Made by a program: the position numbers and the translations under genes. The notes under the pieces are model-generated. The model worked only from the letters and a program-made list of their open reading frames with translations. It had not been told where the DNA came from and did no database searches. 46,961 nucleotides of DNA from JBEATZ01 sp041178545 (GTDB lineage Bacteria; Planctomycetota; UBA1135; UBA2386), in the NCBI GenBank assembly GCA_041178545.1, contig JBEGVB010000023.1:1-46961 (forward strand). Reading direction: 5' to 3'. Each line of letters opens with the position of its first letter. Position 1 is the stretch's first letter. This document shows positions 36,857 to 44,879 of this stretch, piece after piece.

Positions 36857-37963
36857 ATGTCCCTGAAAGCCGGCATCGTCGGGCTGCCCAACGTGGGCAA
36901 GTCCACCCTGTTCAACGCCGTGACGCGCACCCGCAAGGCGCAGGCGGCCAACTACCCGTTCTGCACCATCGACCCCAACGTGGGCGTTGTGACGGTCCCT
37001 GACGAGCGTCTTGCCGTGTTGCAGAAGATCGCCAAGACCAACGTGGTGATCCCGGCAGCCATCGAGTTCGTCGACATCGCCGGACTCGTGAAGGGTGCTG
37101 CCACCGGCGAGGGTCTCGGCAACAAGTTCCTCAGCCACATCCGTGAGGTCGACGCGATCGTGCAGGTGATCCGCTGTTTCGAGGACGTGGACATCCACCA
37201 CGTTGCGGGCTCGGTCGACCCGGTGCGCGACATCGAGGTCATCACGACGGAGCTGGTGCTCGCAGACCTGGAGTCGGTGCAGAAGCGCATCGACCGCCAG
37301 TCGAAGCAGGCGAAGCGCGGCGAGAAGGAGGCGGTCGCGGAGATGCCGGTGCTGGAGAAGGTCCTCGCAGTCCTCGACTCCGGCAAGCCAGCCCTGCTGA
37401 CCGAGCTCAACGACGAGGAGCGCAAGATCGCCAAGAACCTCCAACTGCTGACGGACAAGCCGACCATCTTCGCCTGCAACGTGAAGGAGGGGGACCTCGC
37501 GACCGCCGACAGCAACCCCTACGTGCAGAAGGTGCGCGACTACGCCAAGTCACACCTGGCGTGCGAGGCCATCGTCATCAGTGCCCAGATCGAGAGCGAC
37601 CTCGTCGACCTCGAGGAGGCCGATGCCAAGCTGTTCCTGCAGGAACTCGGCGTCAAGGAGTCGGGAGTCGGCGCGCTCATCCGCGCCACCTACCACCTCC
37701 TCGGCCTGCGAACCTACTTCACGGCCGGTGAGAAGGAGGTCCGCGCATGGACCATCCACGCAGGGGACACGGCTCCCAAGGCGGCCGGCGTGATCCACAC
37801 CGACTTCGAGCGTGGCTTCATCAAGGCCGAGACCGTCAGCTACGTGGACCTGGTCCGCTGCGGCAGCGTGGCGGTCGCGCGCGAGAAGGGCGTCTACCGC
37901 ATCGAGGGCAAGGAGTACGTGGTGCAGGACGGCGACGTGCTGCACTTCCGGTTCAACGTCTGA
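36857..37963 (+). CDS. ychF: Redox-regulated ATPase/GTPase YchF (OLA1)
   Basis: 368 residues, the usual length. The P-loop GLPNVGKST is at residues 9-17; NYPFCTIDPNVGVV is switch I and DIAGLVKGAATGEGLGN the G3 region. The G4 motif is NVKE, the YchF variant of NKxD that favours ATP. A coiled-coil insert (about 130-170) and a C-terminal TGS domain (about 280-368) complete it. YchF binds ribosomes and affects oxidative-stress response and translation. Its predicted transcript begins almost at the ATG. The DUF4430 gene follows after 13 bases. Confidence 0.97.
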   Translation: MSLKAGIVGLPNVGKSTLFNAVTRTRKAQAANYPFCTIDPNVGVVTVPDERLAVLQKIAKTNVVIPAAIEFVDIAGLVKGAATGEGLGNKFLSHIREVDAIVQVIRCFEDVDIHHVAGSVDPVRDIEVITTELVLADLESVQKRIDRQSKQAKRGEKEAVAEMPVLEKVLAVLDSGKPALLTELNDEERKIAKNLQLLTDKPTIFACNVKEGDLATADSNPYVQKVRDYAKSHLACEAIVISAQIESDLVDLEEADAKLFLQELGVKESGVGALIRATYHLLGLRTYFTAGEKEVRAWTIHAGDTAPKAAGVIHTDFERGFIKAETVSYVDLVRCGSVAVAREKGVYRIEGKEYVVQDGDVLHFRFNV

Positions 37964-37976
37964 GCGTGCGCTTGCC

Positions 37977-38267
37977 ATGAAGGTGACGGTACGCCTGCTG
38001 TTCGGACCCCTCCCGCGCGAGGCCGTGGTCCGCACCGTCGACGTCCCCGAGGGCAGCACCGTGGTGGACGCGACCCGCGCAGCCGCAGCCGTCGTGCAGG
38101 ACCGTGTCTGCTGCTCCAAGGACGACGTGTGGGCCATCGACGGTGTTGCCACCGACGTGCAACGTGAGCGGTACTGGTACTGGATGCTCAACGGCAGGCC
38201 CGGACCCGAGATGCCGTACCGCCACGTGCTGCAGGATGGTGATGCGGTGGAGTGGCGCTACAACTGA
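37977..38267 (+). CDS. DUF4430 beta-grasp protein
   Basis: 96 residues with no signal peptide. It begins with strands (KVTVRLLFG) and a GSTVVDATRAAAAVV helix, and ends WYWMLNGRPGPEMPYRHVLQDGDAVEWRYN. This is the DUF4430 signature (W-x-Y-x-x-N-G ... D-G-D-x-V-x-W-x-Y), a beta-grasp domain related to the transcobalamin C-terminal domain, usually found in secreted proteins. Here it stands alone and appears cytoplasmic, 13 bases after ychF and 48 bases before a methionine-synthase-like gene. Function unknown. Confidence 0.8.
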   Translation: MKVTVRLLFGPLPREAVVRTVDVPEGSTVVDATRAAAAVVQDRVCCSKDDVWAIDGVATDVQRERYWYWMLNGRPGPEMPYRHVLQDGDAVEWRYN

Positions 38268-38315
38268 CCGCATGCGGTGCCGCCGGCCCGCCCACCCTGC
38301 CGCGAGACCTGCGCC

Positions 38316-39518
38316 ATGCTCACCGTCACAGCTGACACCATCCTCCCCTGCACCGTCACCGGCTCGTGGCCCCGTCCGAGGTGGTTCGACGACAGCATGT
38401 GGGGGCGCTCCCTCGACACTTGCATGATGGACGTGCGCTTCCGCGAGAAGTTCGCGGACGCGCTCGCCGTGGTGGTGAGCGAGCAGGAGCGAGCCGGGCT
38501 CGACCTGCTCACGCACGGGGACCTGCACTGCGACGAGGACTACGCCGGCCGTTCGTGGCACCACTACCCGTTGCAGCGCTGGGCAGGCTTCGCAGGCGAC
38601 CTGCTGCAGAGCGAGGAGACCCGTTCGCCCTGGCTGCGCTACCCGCCCGGCACCATGCTCAACGAGATCTACACGGGCTGGCGGTGGCCGCGCGTCGTCG
38701 ACCGCATCGAGCACAAGCCGCTCGACTACCCGAAGATCTGGCGCATGGCGCAGGCGCGCGCCAGCAAGCCGGTCCGTTTCGGCACGTGCTCGTCGCAGGT
38801 CATGGGCCTGTTCCTCGACCTGCACACCCCCAAGTACAAGGACCGCCGCGAGGTGCTGTGGGACATGGCGGTGGCCATGAACAAGGAACTGCTCGCGCTG
38901 CGTGACGCTGGCTGCAAGTGCATCCAGATCGAGGAGCCGACCATCCACTTCTGGGCGAACACCTACGGCAAGGACAGCGACGAGGTGCGGTTCATGGTCG
39001 ACTGCTACAACCGTGAGGTGCAGGGTCTCGACGATGTCGAGATCTGGATCCACACGTGCTGGGGCAACCCCAACATGCAGAAGGTCATCGACAACGACAG
39101 CTATGCCGAGAGCTTCGACCTGTACATGGGATCGATGCGTGGCGACGTCTGGACGATCGAGACCAAGGACCGCGACATGCGGGATGTCGAACGCTTCGCC
39201 CCCTTCCGCAACCACAGCACCAAGAAGGTGTGCATCGGCGCAGTGAGCCACCGCCGGCTGCAGGTGGAGCGCCCGGAGGAAGTGGCGGCCACGATCCGGT
39301 CTGCCCTCCAGCACATCGCACCGGAGCAACTCATCGTCAGCAGCGACTGCGGCTTCGGCCGTCAGGGCTGCAACCGCGACGTGGCCTTCTTCAAGTCGAC
39401 CTCGATCGCGCAGGGCACCAACATCGTGCGCAGGGAGCTCGGGTTGCCGGTCACCCACGTCCCTGCCGCCGACCCGACGCTCCAGACCGACATCGTGCCG
39501 AGGACGGCATCGCTCTGA
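38316..39518 (+). CDS. Cobalamin-independent methionine-synthase-like (MetE C-domain) protein
   Basis: 400 residues. It is a barrel of the MetE/UROD superfamily with zinc-ligand motifs IHTCWGN (H246 and C248) and SSDCGFGRQG (C345). The start TVTGSWPRP and IQIEEPTIHF strands are also family features. It lacks the N-terminal duplicated half of full MetE, so it is a core-only type, as in archaeal MetE and many methyltransferases. It would move a methyl group to a thiol; whether the substrate is homocysteine, and from which methyl donor, cannot be told from sequence. The ATG at 38316 is preferred; a GTG at 38277 is in frame. Confidence 0.83.
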   Translation: MLTVTADTILPCTVTGSWPRPRWFDDSMWGRSLDTCMMDVRFREKFADALAVVVSEQERAGLDLLTHGDLHCDEDYAGRSWHHYPLQRWAGFAGDLLQSEETRSPWLRYPPGTMLNEIYTGWRWPRVVDRIEHKPLDYPKIWRMAQARASKPVRFGTCSSQVMGLFLDLHTPKYKDRREVLWDMAVAMNKELLALRDAGCKCIQIEEPTIHFWANTYGKDSDEVRFMVDCYNREVQGLDDVEIWIHTCWGNPNMQKVIDNDSYAESFDLYMGSMRGDVWTIETKDRDMRDVERFAPFRNHSTKKVCIGAVSHRRLQVERPEEVAATIRSALQHIAPEQLIVSSDCGFGRQGCNRDVAFFKSTSIAQGTNIVRRELGLPVTHVPAADPTLQTDIVPRTASL

Positions 39519-39582
39519 CCGTGGGAGTGCGAACTGCGCCTGCGGCATGGAGTCGCGCCACCAGACCCGGCACGCTTGCGGC

Positions 39583-40227
39583 ATGAGCCAGTCCACCCGC
39601 GGCATCGGTTCCGCAATCCTCGTCGCAAGTGCCGTCACCCTCGGTGTCACGCTGCTCCGCCTCGTTGGCGAGTTGCAGGACTGGAGTCCTGCGTTGTTCA
39701 GCCGGGAGCCAGGCGGCGGTGCCGCCCTGGTCGGCATCGGATGGCTTACCGTGTTCGTGGGCTTCTGGTTCGGCCGGCGTCTTGCCCAGTGCGGCCACCG
39801 CCCTGCGAGCACCCTGCGCGCCGTGCTGGGCCCGTTGCTCGGGGTCGTCGCCATGATGGGTGCCATCGGTTACGTCGCGACCCAGACGCCGAAGGACCAG
39901 CTCATGGACCGCATGGGGCTGTTCATGTCGTTCTGCCCCCTGTTCGTGCTGGTGGCCGTGTTCGGGTGGGGCAGGGCTGCTCTCGCAGGCCTGTGCTACG
40001 GCCTCCTGGCTCGCCTTCCCGTGGTGGCAGTGCAGTACGTGGCCATCGCCAGCGGGTGGGGTACGCACTACGAGAAGATGGACCCTTCGCTCGGGGAGCT
40101 GGATGCCGCGACGCGCGGGCACGCGCTGATGATGGCCCAGCTGCTGTTCTGGGCCCCGCTCACCTCGCTCGTGGTGACGCTGTTCGCGGCGCTGGGCGCC
40201 CTCACCGTCCGCACCCGCGCCAACTGA
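39583..40227 (+). CDS. Multi-pass membrane protein, unknown
   Basis: 214 residues with five hydrophobic segments (about 10-30, 47-63, 84-101, 113-148 and 183-208). The longest loop, about 150-180, is hydrophilic and contains GTHYEKMDPSLGELD. An ATG at 39547 is also in frame, but it adds a non-hydrophobic extension. I do not recognise a family. It is convergent with aroB: the two stop codons are separated by one base in the palindrome TGACTCA. Confidence 0.6.
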   Translation: MSQSTRGIGSAILVASAVTLGVTLLRLVGELQDWSPALFSREPGGGAALVGIGWLTVFVGFWFGRRLAQCGHRPASTLRAVLGPLLGVVAMMGAIGYVATQTPKDQLMDRMGLFMSFCPLFVLVAVFGWGRAALAGLCYGLLARLPVVAVQYVAIASGWGTHYEKMDPSLGELDAATRGHALMMAQLLFWAPLTSLVVTLFAALGALTVRTRAN

Positions 40228-40228
40228 C

Positions 40229-41266
40229 TCAGCAGCCGCCGGGCAGCGCGGACTCGATCCTGCGCAGGGGCATGGGCACCACGGCACTGGTGCCCACGCC
40301 GGTCGGCATCGCGAAGTGCAGGGTCGTGTCCACGCGCTTCTTGTCCCGTGCCAGCCAGGGCGCGAGTTCGTGGCAGGGCGGCAACGGCTCGCGCACGAAG
40401 CCATAGGACTCCAGCAACCGCGTGCAGCGCGCGGCGTCGGTCGCGCTGATGGCCCGCTCGGCGAGCGCGAGCGCGAGTGCGAAGTGGATGCCCTGCGCCA
40501 CGCACAAGCCGTGAGGGACGGTGCCCTGCGCCCGCGACTCCAATGCGTGTCCCAACGTGTGACCGAGGTTCAGCAGGCGCCGCACGCCATGTTCGCGGGG
40601 GTCCGCCTCCACGACGGCGACCTTGGCGGCGACTGCACGGTGCAACACCTCCACGAGCAGCTGCGGGTCGCGGCGCAGCAGCGCGTCACGCTGGCGCTCC
40701 AGCAGGGAGAACAGTTCCGCGTCCCTGCCGATGGCGATCTTGAGCGTCTCCGCGAGACCGGACCGGTACTCGCGTTCGTCGAGGGTGGCGCAGAAGGTCG
40801 GGTCGACCACCACGAGGCTTGCAGGGTGGACGGCACCCACGAGGTTCTTGCCCTCGGGCAGGTTGACCGCCGTCTTGCCGCCGATGGCACTGTCTGCCAT
40901 CGACAGCAAGGTGGTGGGCACCTGCCAGTGCTCGATGCCGCGGTGGTGCAGTGCCGCTGCGAGTCCGCCGAGGTCGCCGACCGTGCCGCCGCCGATGCAC
41001 ACCAGCAACGAACCGCGGTCCACGCCTGCAGTCGCCATGGCGCGCAGCACCGACTCGAGTGAGCCGAGCGTCTTCACCGCCTCGCCGCCCTCGACCGTGA
41101 GGTCGGGGGTGGGCAGTTCCGCGTGCACCACGCGTGCGTCGGCAAGGACGAACGTGCGCCTGCCTTGCAGCCACTCCCCCAGCCTGCCGCGCAGGCCGCG
41201 GCCGATGCGCACCTCGGTGGCGCGTTCGCCGGGAGGTCTGCAGTGGATGGCGTGCAGTTCGGTCAC
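40229..41266 (-). CDS. aroB: 3-Dehydroquinate synthase
   Basis: 345 residues, normal length. NAD-binding motif GGGTVGDLGG, substrate motif PTTLLSMADSAIGGKTAVNLPEGKNLVGAVHP, and zinc ligands Glu in SGLAETLK, His in LNLGHTLGH and His in TVPHG. It converts DAHP to 3-dehydroquinate, the second step of the shikimate pathway. The start is GTG at 41266, overlapping the stop of the upstream membrane gene (GTGA). Confidence 0.95.
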   Translation of the reverse strand: MTELHAIHCRPPGERATEVRIGRGLRGRLGEWLQGRRTFVLADARVVHAELPTPDLTVEGGEAVKTLGSLESVLRAMATAGVDRGSLLVCIGGGTVGDLGGLAAALHHRGIEHWQVPTTLLSMADSAIGGKTAVNLPEGKNLVGAVHPASLVVVDPTFCATLDEREYRSGLAETLKIAIGRDAELFSLLERQRDALLRRDPQLLVEVLHRAVAAKVAVVEADPREHGVRRLLNLGHTLGHALESRAQGTVPHGLCVAQGIHFALALALAERAISATDAARCTRLLESYGFVREPLPPCHELAPWLARDKKRVDTTLHFAMPTGVGTSAVVPMPLRRIESALPGGC

Positions 41267-42627
41267 GAGGGAATCGTCCGGTTCCCCAGTTCGCGCGCCA
41301 TGCGCTGCTTGCGGCGTTCGTGCAGCTGACGCTCCGCCTCCGCAGACTGGCGAGCCAGTTTGCGCTGTGAGAGGAAGATCCATGCCGTGATCAGGAGTGC
41401 CCCGACACCGAGCCAGACTGCGATGCGGTGCATCTCGGGCGGTACCCGCAGGACGAAGGGATCCAGCGAGGTGGCGACGAAGACCGGCGTGATCACCTCG
41501 GTGCCCTTGAGCGTCTCGTAGACGAGGCGCTTGTAGTAGAACGCATTCACCTCGAGGCCAACGCCTTGCGCGAGGTTGCGGATGCGTCCAGGGACCCAGA
41601 CCGGGACGGTCTTGCCGCCCAGGTCGCGGATCTGGACCCACGCCTCGGTCCAGTCCTCGATCCCTGCTGGATTCGGTGCAGCCTTCTGCGTGCGGGCCTG
41701 GACGAACTGGCCCAGGAGTCGGATGGGAGTGCCGCGCTCCAGCCGACCGTGCAACGCATCCGAGAGGATCGCCTTGGACGCAAAGGCCGGCTGCTTGCGC
41801 CATTCCGCCTTCGTGAGCCGTGGCGTCTCGTGCGTTGCATAGTCCCCGAGGTGCCAGAGCGGTTGTGCCTGGTCGTCGAAGAGGCCGATGCTGCAGTCGG
41901 GGCCCGGCTCGAACCTTCCGTCCACGTGGACCCCGTCCCGGATGCCCGCGAACACCGCGGGGTCGATCTGGGTCACGGGCGGCCATGCCTCGTAGTCGCG
42001 TACCAGCGAGGTGCCGACCAGCATCGGTACCGTGTTGCGCTCGCCCGGGAAGGTCAGGTCCCGGATCTTCAGGAGGAATCCTTCTGCCCGCACGATGCCG
42101 CCCTTGTGTACATCGCCACCGGGCGGCAGCGAGAAGGTCAACAACACCGTCTCGTCGGTTGCGGTGCGGACGGTCGCCTCCCAGATCGAGTAGCCGCGCA
42201 CGGGGTGACCGGGCTTGGGCCCCGCCAGTTCCTCGAGTCGTCCTCGGTACCAGAGCCATTCACCTCGCCAGCGATCCGGCGCTGCAGCAACCTCTGCGAC
42301 CGGTACGGGTGCCGCCCGGCGTCCAAGTGCATCTGCAACCGGCGCGGAGACGTTCAGTGCCTTCTCCAGCAAGTGGCTGAGTGGTGCCGGCTCGAACACG
42401 AGGCGATCCTCGCGCGTTTCATCGCGTGCCTCTGCCAGCAACGCACGGTCGAGCTGAGGCACCTCCACGACCGGCTGTTCGGTGGGGGTGTCGGTCGGGT
42501 CGACCACCCGCGAGGGCCCCTGCCAGTAGAACGCGATGTAGGCCAGGATCCCGAGCAGCAGCCCGAGGACGGCGAACTTGACTGCAGGGCCTCTCGGCAC
42601 CTGTGGACGGGAGGAGGGCGCGAACAT
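41263..42627 (-). CDS. Bitopic membrane protein of unknown function
   Basis: 454 residues. One membrane segment lies at about 16-35 and another at about 408-428, so the large middle (about 36-405) is on one side, probably periplasmic, followed by a basic coiled C-terminal tail (SQRKLARQSAEAERQLHERRKQR). The middle shows strand-rich repeats with W-x-W-Y-R-G-R and V-R-G-Y-S-I-W motifs; an OB-fold-like pattern is possible but unproven. I recognise no family. aroB starts in its stop codon, so the pair is co-expressed. A TATCCT -10 element lies 10 bases before the ATG. Confidence 0.65.
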   Translation of the reverse strand: MFAPSSRPQVPRGPAVKFAVLGLLLGILAYIAFYWQGPSRVVDPTDTPTEQPVVEVPQLDRALLAEARDETREDRLVFEPAPLSHLLEKALNVSAPVADALGRRAAPVPVAEVAAAPDRWRGEWLWYRGRLEELAGPKPGHPVRGYSIWEATVRTATDETVLLTFSLPPGGDVHKGGIVRAEGFLLKIRDLTFPGERNTVPMLVGTSLVRDYEAWPPVTQIDPAVFAGIRDGVHVDGRFEPGPDCSIGLFDDQAQPLWHLGDYATHETPRLTKAEWRKQPAFASKAILSDALHGRLERGTPIRLLGQFVQARTQKAAPNPAGIEDWTEAWVQIRDLGGKTVPVWVPGRIRNLAQGVGLEVNAFYYKRLVYETLKGTEVITPVFVATSLDPFVLRVPPEMHRIAVWLGVGALLITAWIFLSQRKLARQSAEAERQLHERRKQRMARELGNRTIPS

Positions 42628-42637
42628 CGGCACGGGG

Positions 42638-42643
42638 AGGATA
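42638..42643 (-). promoter_or_regulatory. -10 element of the membrane protein/aroB operon
   Basis: TATCCT on the minus strand within CCGTTATCCTCCCCG ends 10 bases before the ATG at 42627, the same geometry as at udk. Predicted leader about 4 bases, no Shine-Dalgarno sequence. Confidence 0.5.
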
Positions 42644-42731
42644 ACGGAAGGGGCCCGCTGGCGGTTTGCTCCCTTTTGCCGCAACCCCTCGTTCGCCCGT
42701 CCGTGCAGCAGGGCGGCCCTCAGGCCGTGGC

Positions 42732-42751
42732 CCGTGCCCCGTGGGGCACGG
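42732..42751 (-). terminator. Hairpin after the AhpD-like gene
   Basis: CCGTGCCC and GGGCACGG form a perfect 8-bp stem with a 4-base loop, starting 12 bases past the stop codon at 42764. No U-tract follows; a second inverted repeat (CGGCC/GGCCG) lies just beyond. Confidence 0.45.
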
Positions 42752-42763
42752 CTGCGGTGGGTC

Positions 42764-43147
42764 TCACTCCGGCTTCTCGAACAGCCCGCCCAGGTGGAAG
42801 TTGGCGATGTCCGAGCGGTCGACGATCGTGGCAGCGTTGACGCCCAGCGTGATGGCGATGACCTCGGCGATCTCGTCGCTGGTCGCGCCCTCGCGCTTTG
42901 CCTTCTTGAGGTGGCCCTCGAGGCAGCCCTTGCAGCCCGAGGTGAGGGCTGCGGCGATCGCGATGAACTCCTTCGTCTTCAGGTCGATCTTCGACTTGCC
43001 GTAGGTCGCCTTGTAGAAGTTCATGTACAGCTGCTTGAGGTCGGGCGTCAGCAGCGCGTAGCTCCGCATCGCCGAACTGGGCAGGCGGCCGTCGCCGAGC
43101 ACCCCTTCAGCGGGATCCTTCGGCGGGTTCTTCGTGTCGTCGCTCAT
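42764..43147 (-). CDS. AhpD-like alkylhydroperoxidase (carboxymuconolactone decarboxylase family)
   Basis: 127 residues. The active site has E60, C72, C75 and H79 in KEFIAIAAALTSGCKGCLEGH, the exact spacing of the catalytic Glu, CxxC and His of Mycobacterium AhpD. Such proteins reduce hydroperoxides or act as disulfide reductases. The ATG at 43147 is used. It stands 89 bases from the Nudix gene on the same strand and is followed by a strong hairpin. Confidence 0.88.
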   Translation of the reverse strand: MSDDTKNPPKDPAEGVLGDGRLPSSAMRSYALLTPDLKQLYMNFYKATYGKSKIDLKTKEFIAIAAALTSGCKGCLEGHLKKAKREGATSDEIAEVIAITLGVNAATIVDRSDIANFHLGGLFEKPE

Positions 43148-43236
43148 GGTGGTTCAGGAGCCATGCATACGACACGCGTGTGCTGCTCGGCAGCAAAAAT
43201 CCGTCCGGGGACTGCAACGCGTGCGGACGCGTTTGC

Positions 43237-43662
43237 CTACTGGAGCCCGACCTGCAGGCGCACCAGGGCGTCCCGGTCCGAGGGAACCTCGAGCCGCTGG
43301 AAGGCCTCCTCGAACGGCAGCCACGCGACCTCGGCGATCATGGGGCCGGGGGTCAGTTGCAGGATCGTGTCCTCGGGCGTGCCGGCCTGCCATGCAAACG
43401 GCCACTCCACGAGGCCCGCGTCGCCGAACAGTTCCTTGTTGGGCGCGGCGATCTCCATCAGGTGGACCGGGCGGCGGAGGCCGGTCTCGGCCCGCACCTC
43501 ACGGAAGACCGCGTCCGTCGTCTTCTCCCCGGGGGCCACGGGACCGATCACCGGACCGAGCGGCCATGCCCTGGTGGGGCGCTGGCGCAGCAGCAGGTAG
43601 CGCACGCCGTCCCTGCGGACGTGGAACAGGAAGACCCGGACTCGATGCTCCAGTGAGAACAA
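43237..43662 (-). CDS. Nudix hydrolase-like protein
   Basis: 141 residues from a TTG at 43662, supported by GGAGGT about 9 bases upstream and by the lack of any in-frame ATG before conserved sequence. The strand VFLFHVRRDGVRYLLLRQRP and the box GEKTTDAVFREVRAETGL match a Nudix fold. The box is imperfect: the first Glu of the REUxEE motif is Ala (REVRAE). This may lower or alter metal-dependent hydrolysis. It resembles dihydroneopterin triphosphate or MutT-like proteins that use P-W-x-x-G-P near the start. Substrate unknown. Confidence 0.7.
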   Translation of the reverse strand: MFSLEHRVRVFLFHVRRDGVRYLLLRQRPTRAWPLGPVIGPVAPGEKTTDAVFREVRAETGLRRPVHLMEIAAPNKELFGDAGLVEWPFAWQAGTPEDTILQLTPGPMIAEVAWLPFEEAFQRLEVPSDRDALVRLQVGLQ

Positions 43663-43722
43663 GGCAGCGACCTCCGTTCCCGGTCATCGGCAGGCAAGTC
43701 GCCCGCGATGGAGGGATCCAGC

Positions 43723-43744
43723 GTCTCCTCGTAGTCGAGGAGAC
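43723..43744 (-). terminator. Hairpin after the esterase gene
   Basis: GTCTCCTCG and CGAGGAGAC form a perfect 9-bp stem with a 4-base loop, starting 9 bases after the stop codon of the minus-strand esterase gene. No U-tract follows. It could end that transcript before the Nudix gene. Confidence 0.5.
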
Positions 43745-43752
43745 CGGTGCGG

Positions 43753-44799
43753 TCACTGCCCGCCCTTGGCCTCGCCTGCCTTGGGGTCCTTGGTCTCGCC
43801 CTTGCCACCGGCGCCACCGGGCAACTGCATGCCCTCGAGTGCACCCTTGGTAGCACTGCGCACGGCAAAGCCCTCACCCGCGAAGGCGAGCGATGCCAGC
43901 AGCGACTCTTCCTTGAAGCCCGAGCCCCACGCGTGGCCACCGCCCTCGACGAGGAGCCAGGTGTGCGGGATGCCCTTCTTCTCCAGTGCCTCGTGCAGCA
44001 GGCCGTTGCCGTCCGCGAAGCGGAAGCGGTCCTCGGATCCCGCGTCGAAGTAGATGCGGAGGCCGTCGAGCGCCTTGGGGTCCACGTCCTGCGCGAGGCA
44101 GAGCGGGTTTGCCTTGCGCCACTTCTCCGCGTCGATCGGGTTGCCGAAGACCTCGTCGAGCCCGATGCGCGAGGCCATCTGCTTCATGCGGTCGGGGAGC
44201 TGCTGCGGGTCCTCGGGGAACACCGCGGAGCTGTGCACCGCGACCGTGCCGAACAGCTCCGGCTGGGTGAACCCGATCCGCAGGGCGGCCATGCCGCCCA
44301 TGCTGATGCCCATCAGTGCGCGCTGGTTGCGGTCCTTGCTCACGCGGTAGTTCGCTGCGATGTGGCCGAGCAGGTCCTTGGTGACCAGGTCCTGGTAGTT
44401 GGCCTTGTCGCCGCGGTTCACGTACATCGACGTCCTGCCACCGTCGGCGAGCACGAAGATCGCGGGCGGCAGCTTGCCGCTCGCCGCAGCACGGTCGAGG
44501 ACCGGTGCGCCACCGCGTTGGTGGAAGCGCTGGTGGTCCTCCCACATGCCGTGCAGCCACACGATCACCGGGTACTCGCGCTTCGCGTTCTCCTCGGCGT
44601 CGTAGCCCTTTGGCAGGTAGATGCCGTACCCCACGTCCTTGCCGACGGCCTCGCTGCGGAACGAACCCTCGGCGTGGGTGAAGTTCTCCAGGGCAGCGGG
44701 CTCTGCCGCACGGCGTCCTCCGCGGTCACCCTGGGCCGGGCGCTGGGCGAGGAGGGCTGGGGCGAGCAGGGACAGGACGAGGAAGACGTGGATGCGCAT
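43753..44799 (-). CDS. Secreted alpha/beta-hydrolase (esterase D/Fes-like)
   Basis: 348 residues with a Sec signal peptide (RIHVFLVLSLLAPALLAQ). The hydrolase core has the oxyanion strand PVIVWLHGMWED, the nucleophile S166 in GISMGG, an acid D257 in AGSEDRF and H289 in EGGGHAW: a complete catalytic triad. It belongs to the putative esterase family that includes feruloyl esterases, Fes and antigen 85. The last 30 residues are a Gly/Lys-rich tail. GGCGGAG lies 6 bases before the ATG. It diverges from folC. Natural ester substrate unknown. Confidence 0.85.
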   Translation of the reverse strand: MRIHVFLVLSLLAPALLAQRPAQGDRGGRRAAEPAALENFTHAEGSFRSEAVGKDVGYGIYLPKGYDAEENAKREYPVIVWLHGMWEDHQRFHQRGGAPVLDRAAASGKLPPAIFVLADGGRTSMYVNRGDKANYQDLVTKDLLGHIAANYRVSKDRNQRALMGISMGGMAALRIGFTQPELFGTVAVHSSAVFPEDPQQLPDRMKQMASRIGLDEVFGNPIDAEKWRKANPLCLAQDVDPKALDGLRIYFDAGSEDRFRFADGNGLLHEALEKKGIPHTWLLVEGGGHAWGSGFKEESLLASLAFAGEGFAVRSATKGALEGMQLPGGAGGKGETKDPKAGEAKGGQ

Positions 44800-44828
44800 G
44801 CGGTTCTCCGCCTGGTGGCAGCAACCGG

Positions 44829-44834
44829 TACTCT
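44829..44834 (+). promoter_or_regulatory. Candidate -10 element of folC
   Basis: TACTCT in the 80-base region between the divergent esterase and folC genes. It ends 45 bases before the folC GTG, giving a leader of about 39 bases. Less certain than the short-leader cases. Confidence 0.3.
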
Positions 44835-44879
44835 TACGCCACGCCCGGGGACACGGGCCGGATTTTTCGTCACGAACCC

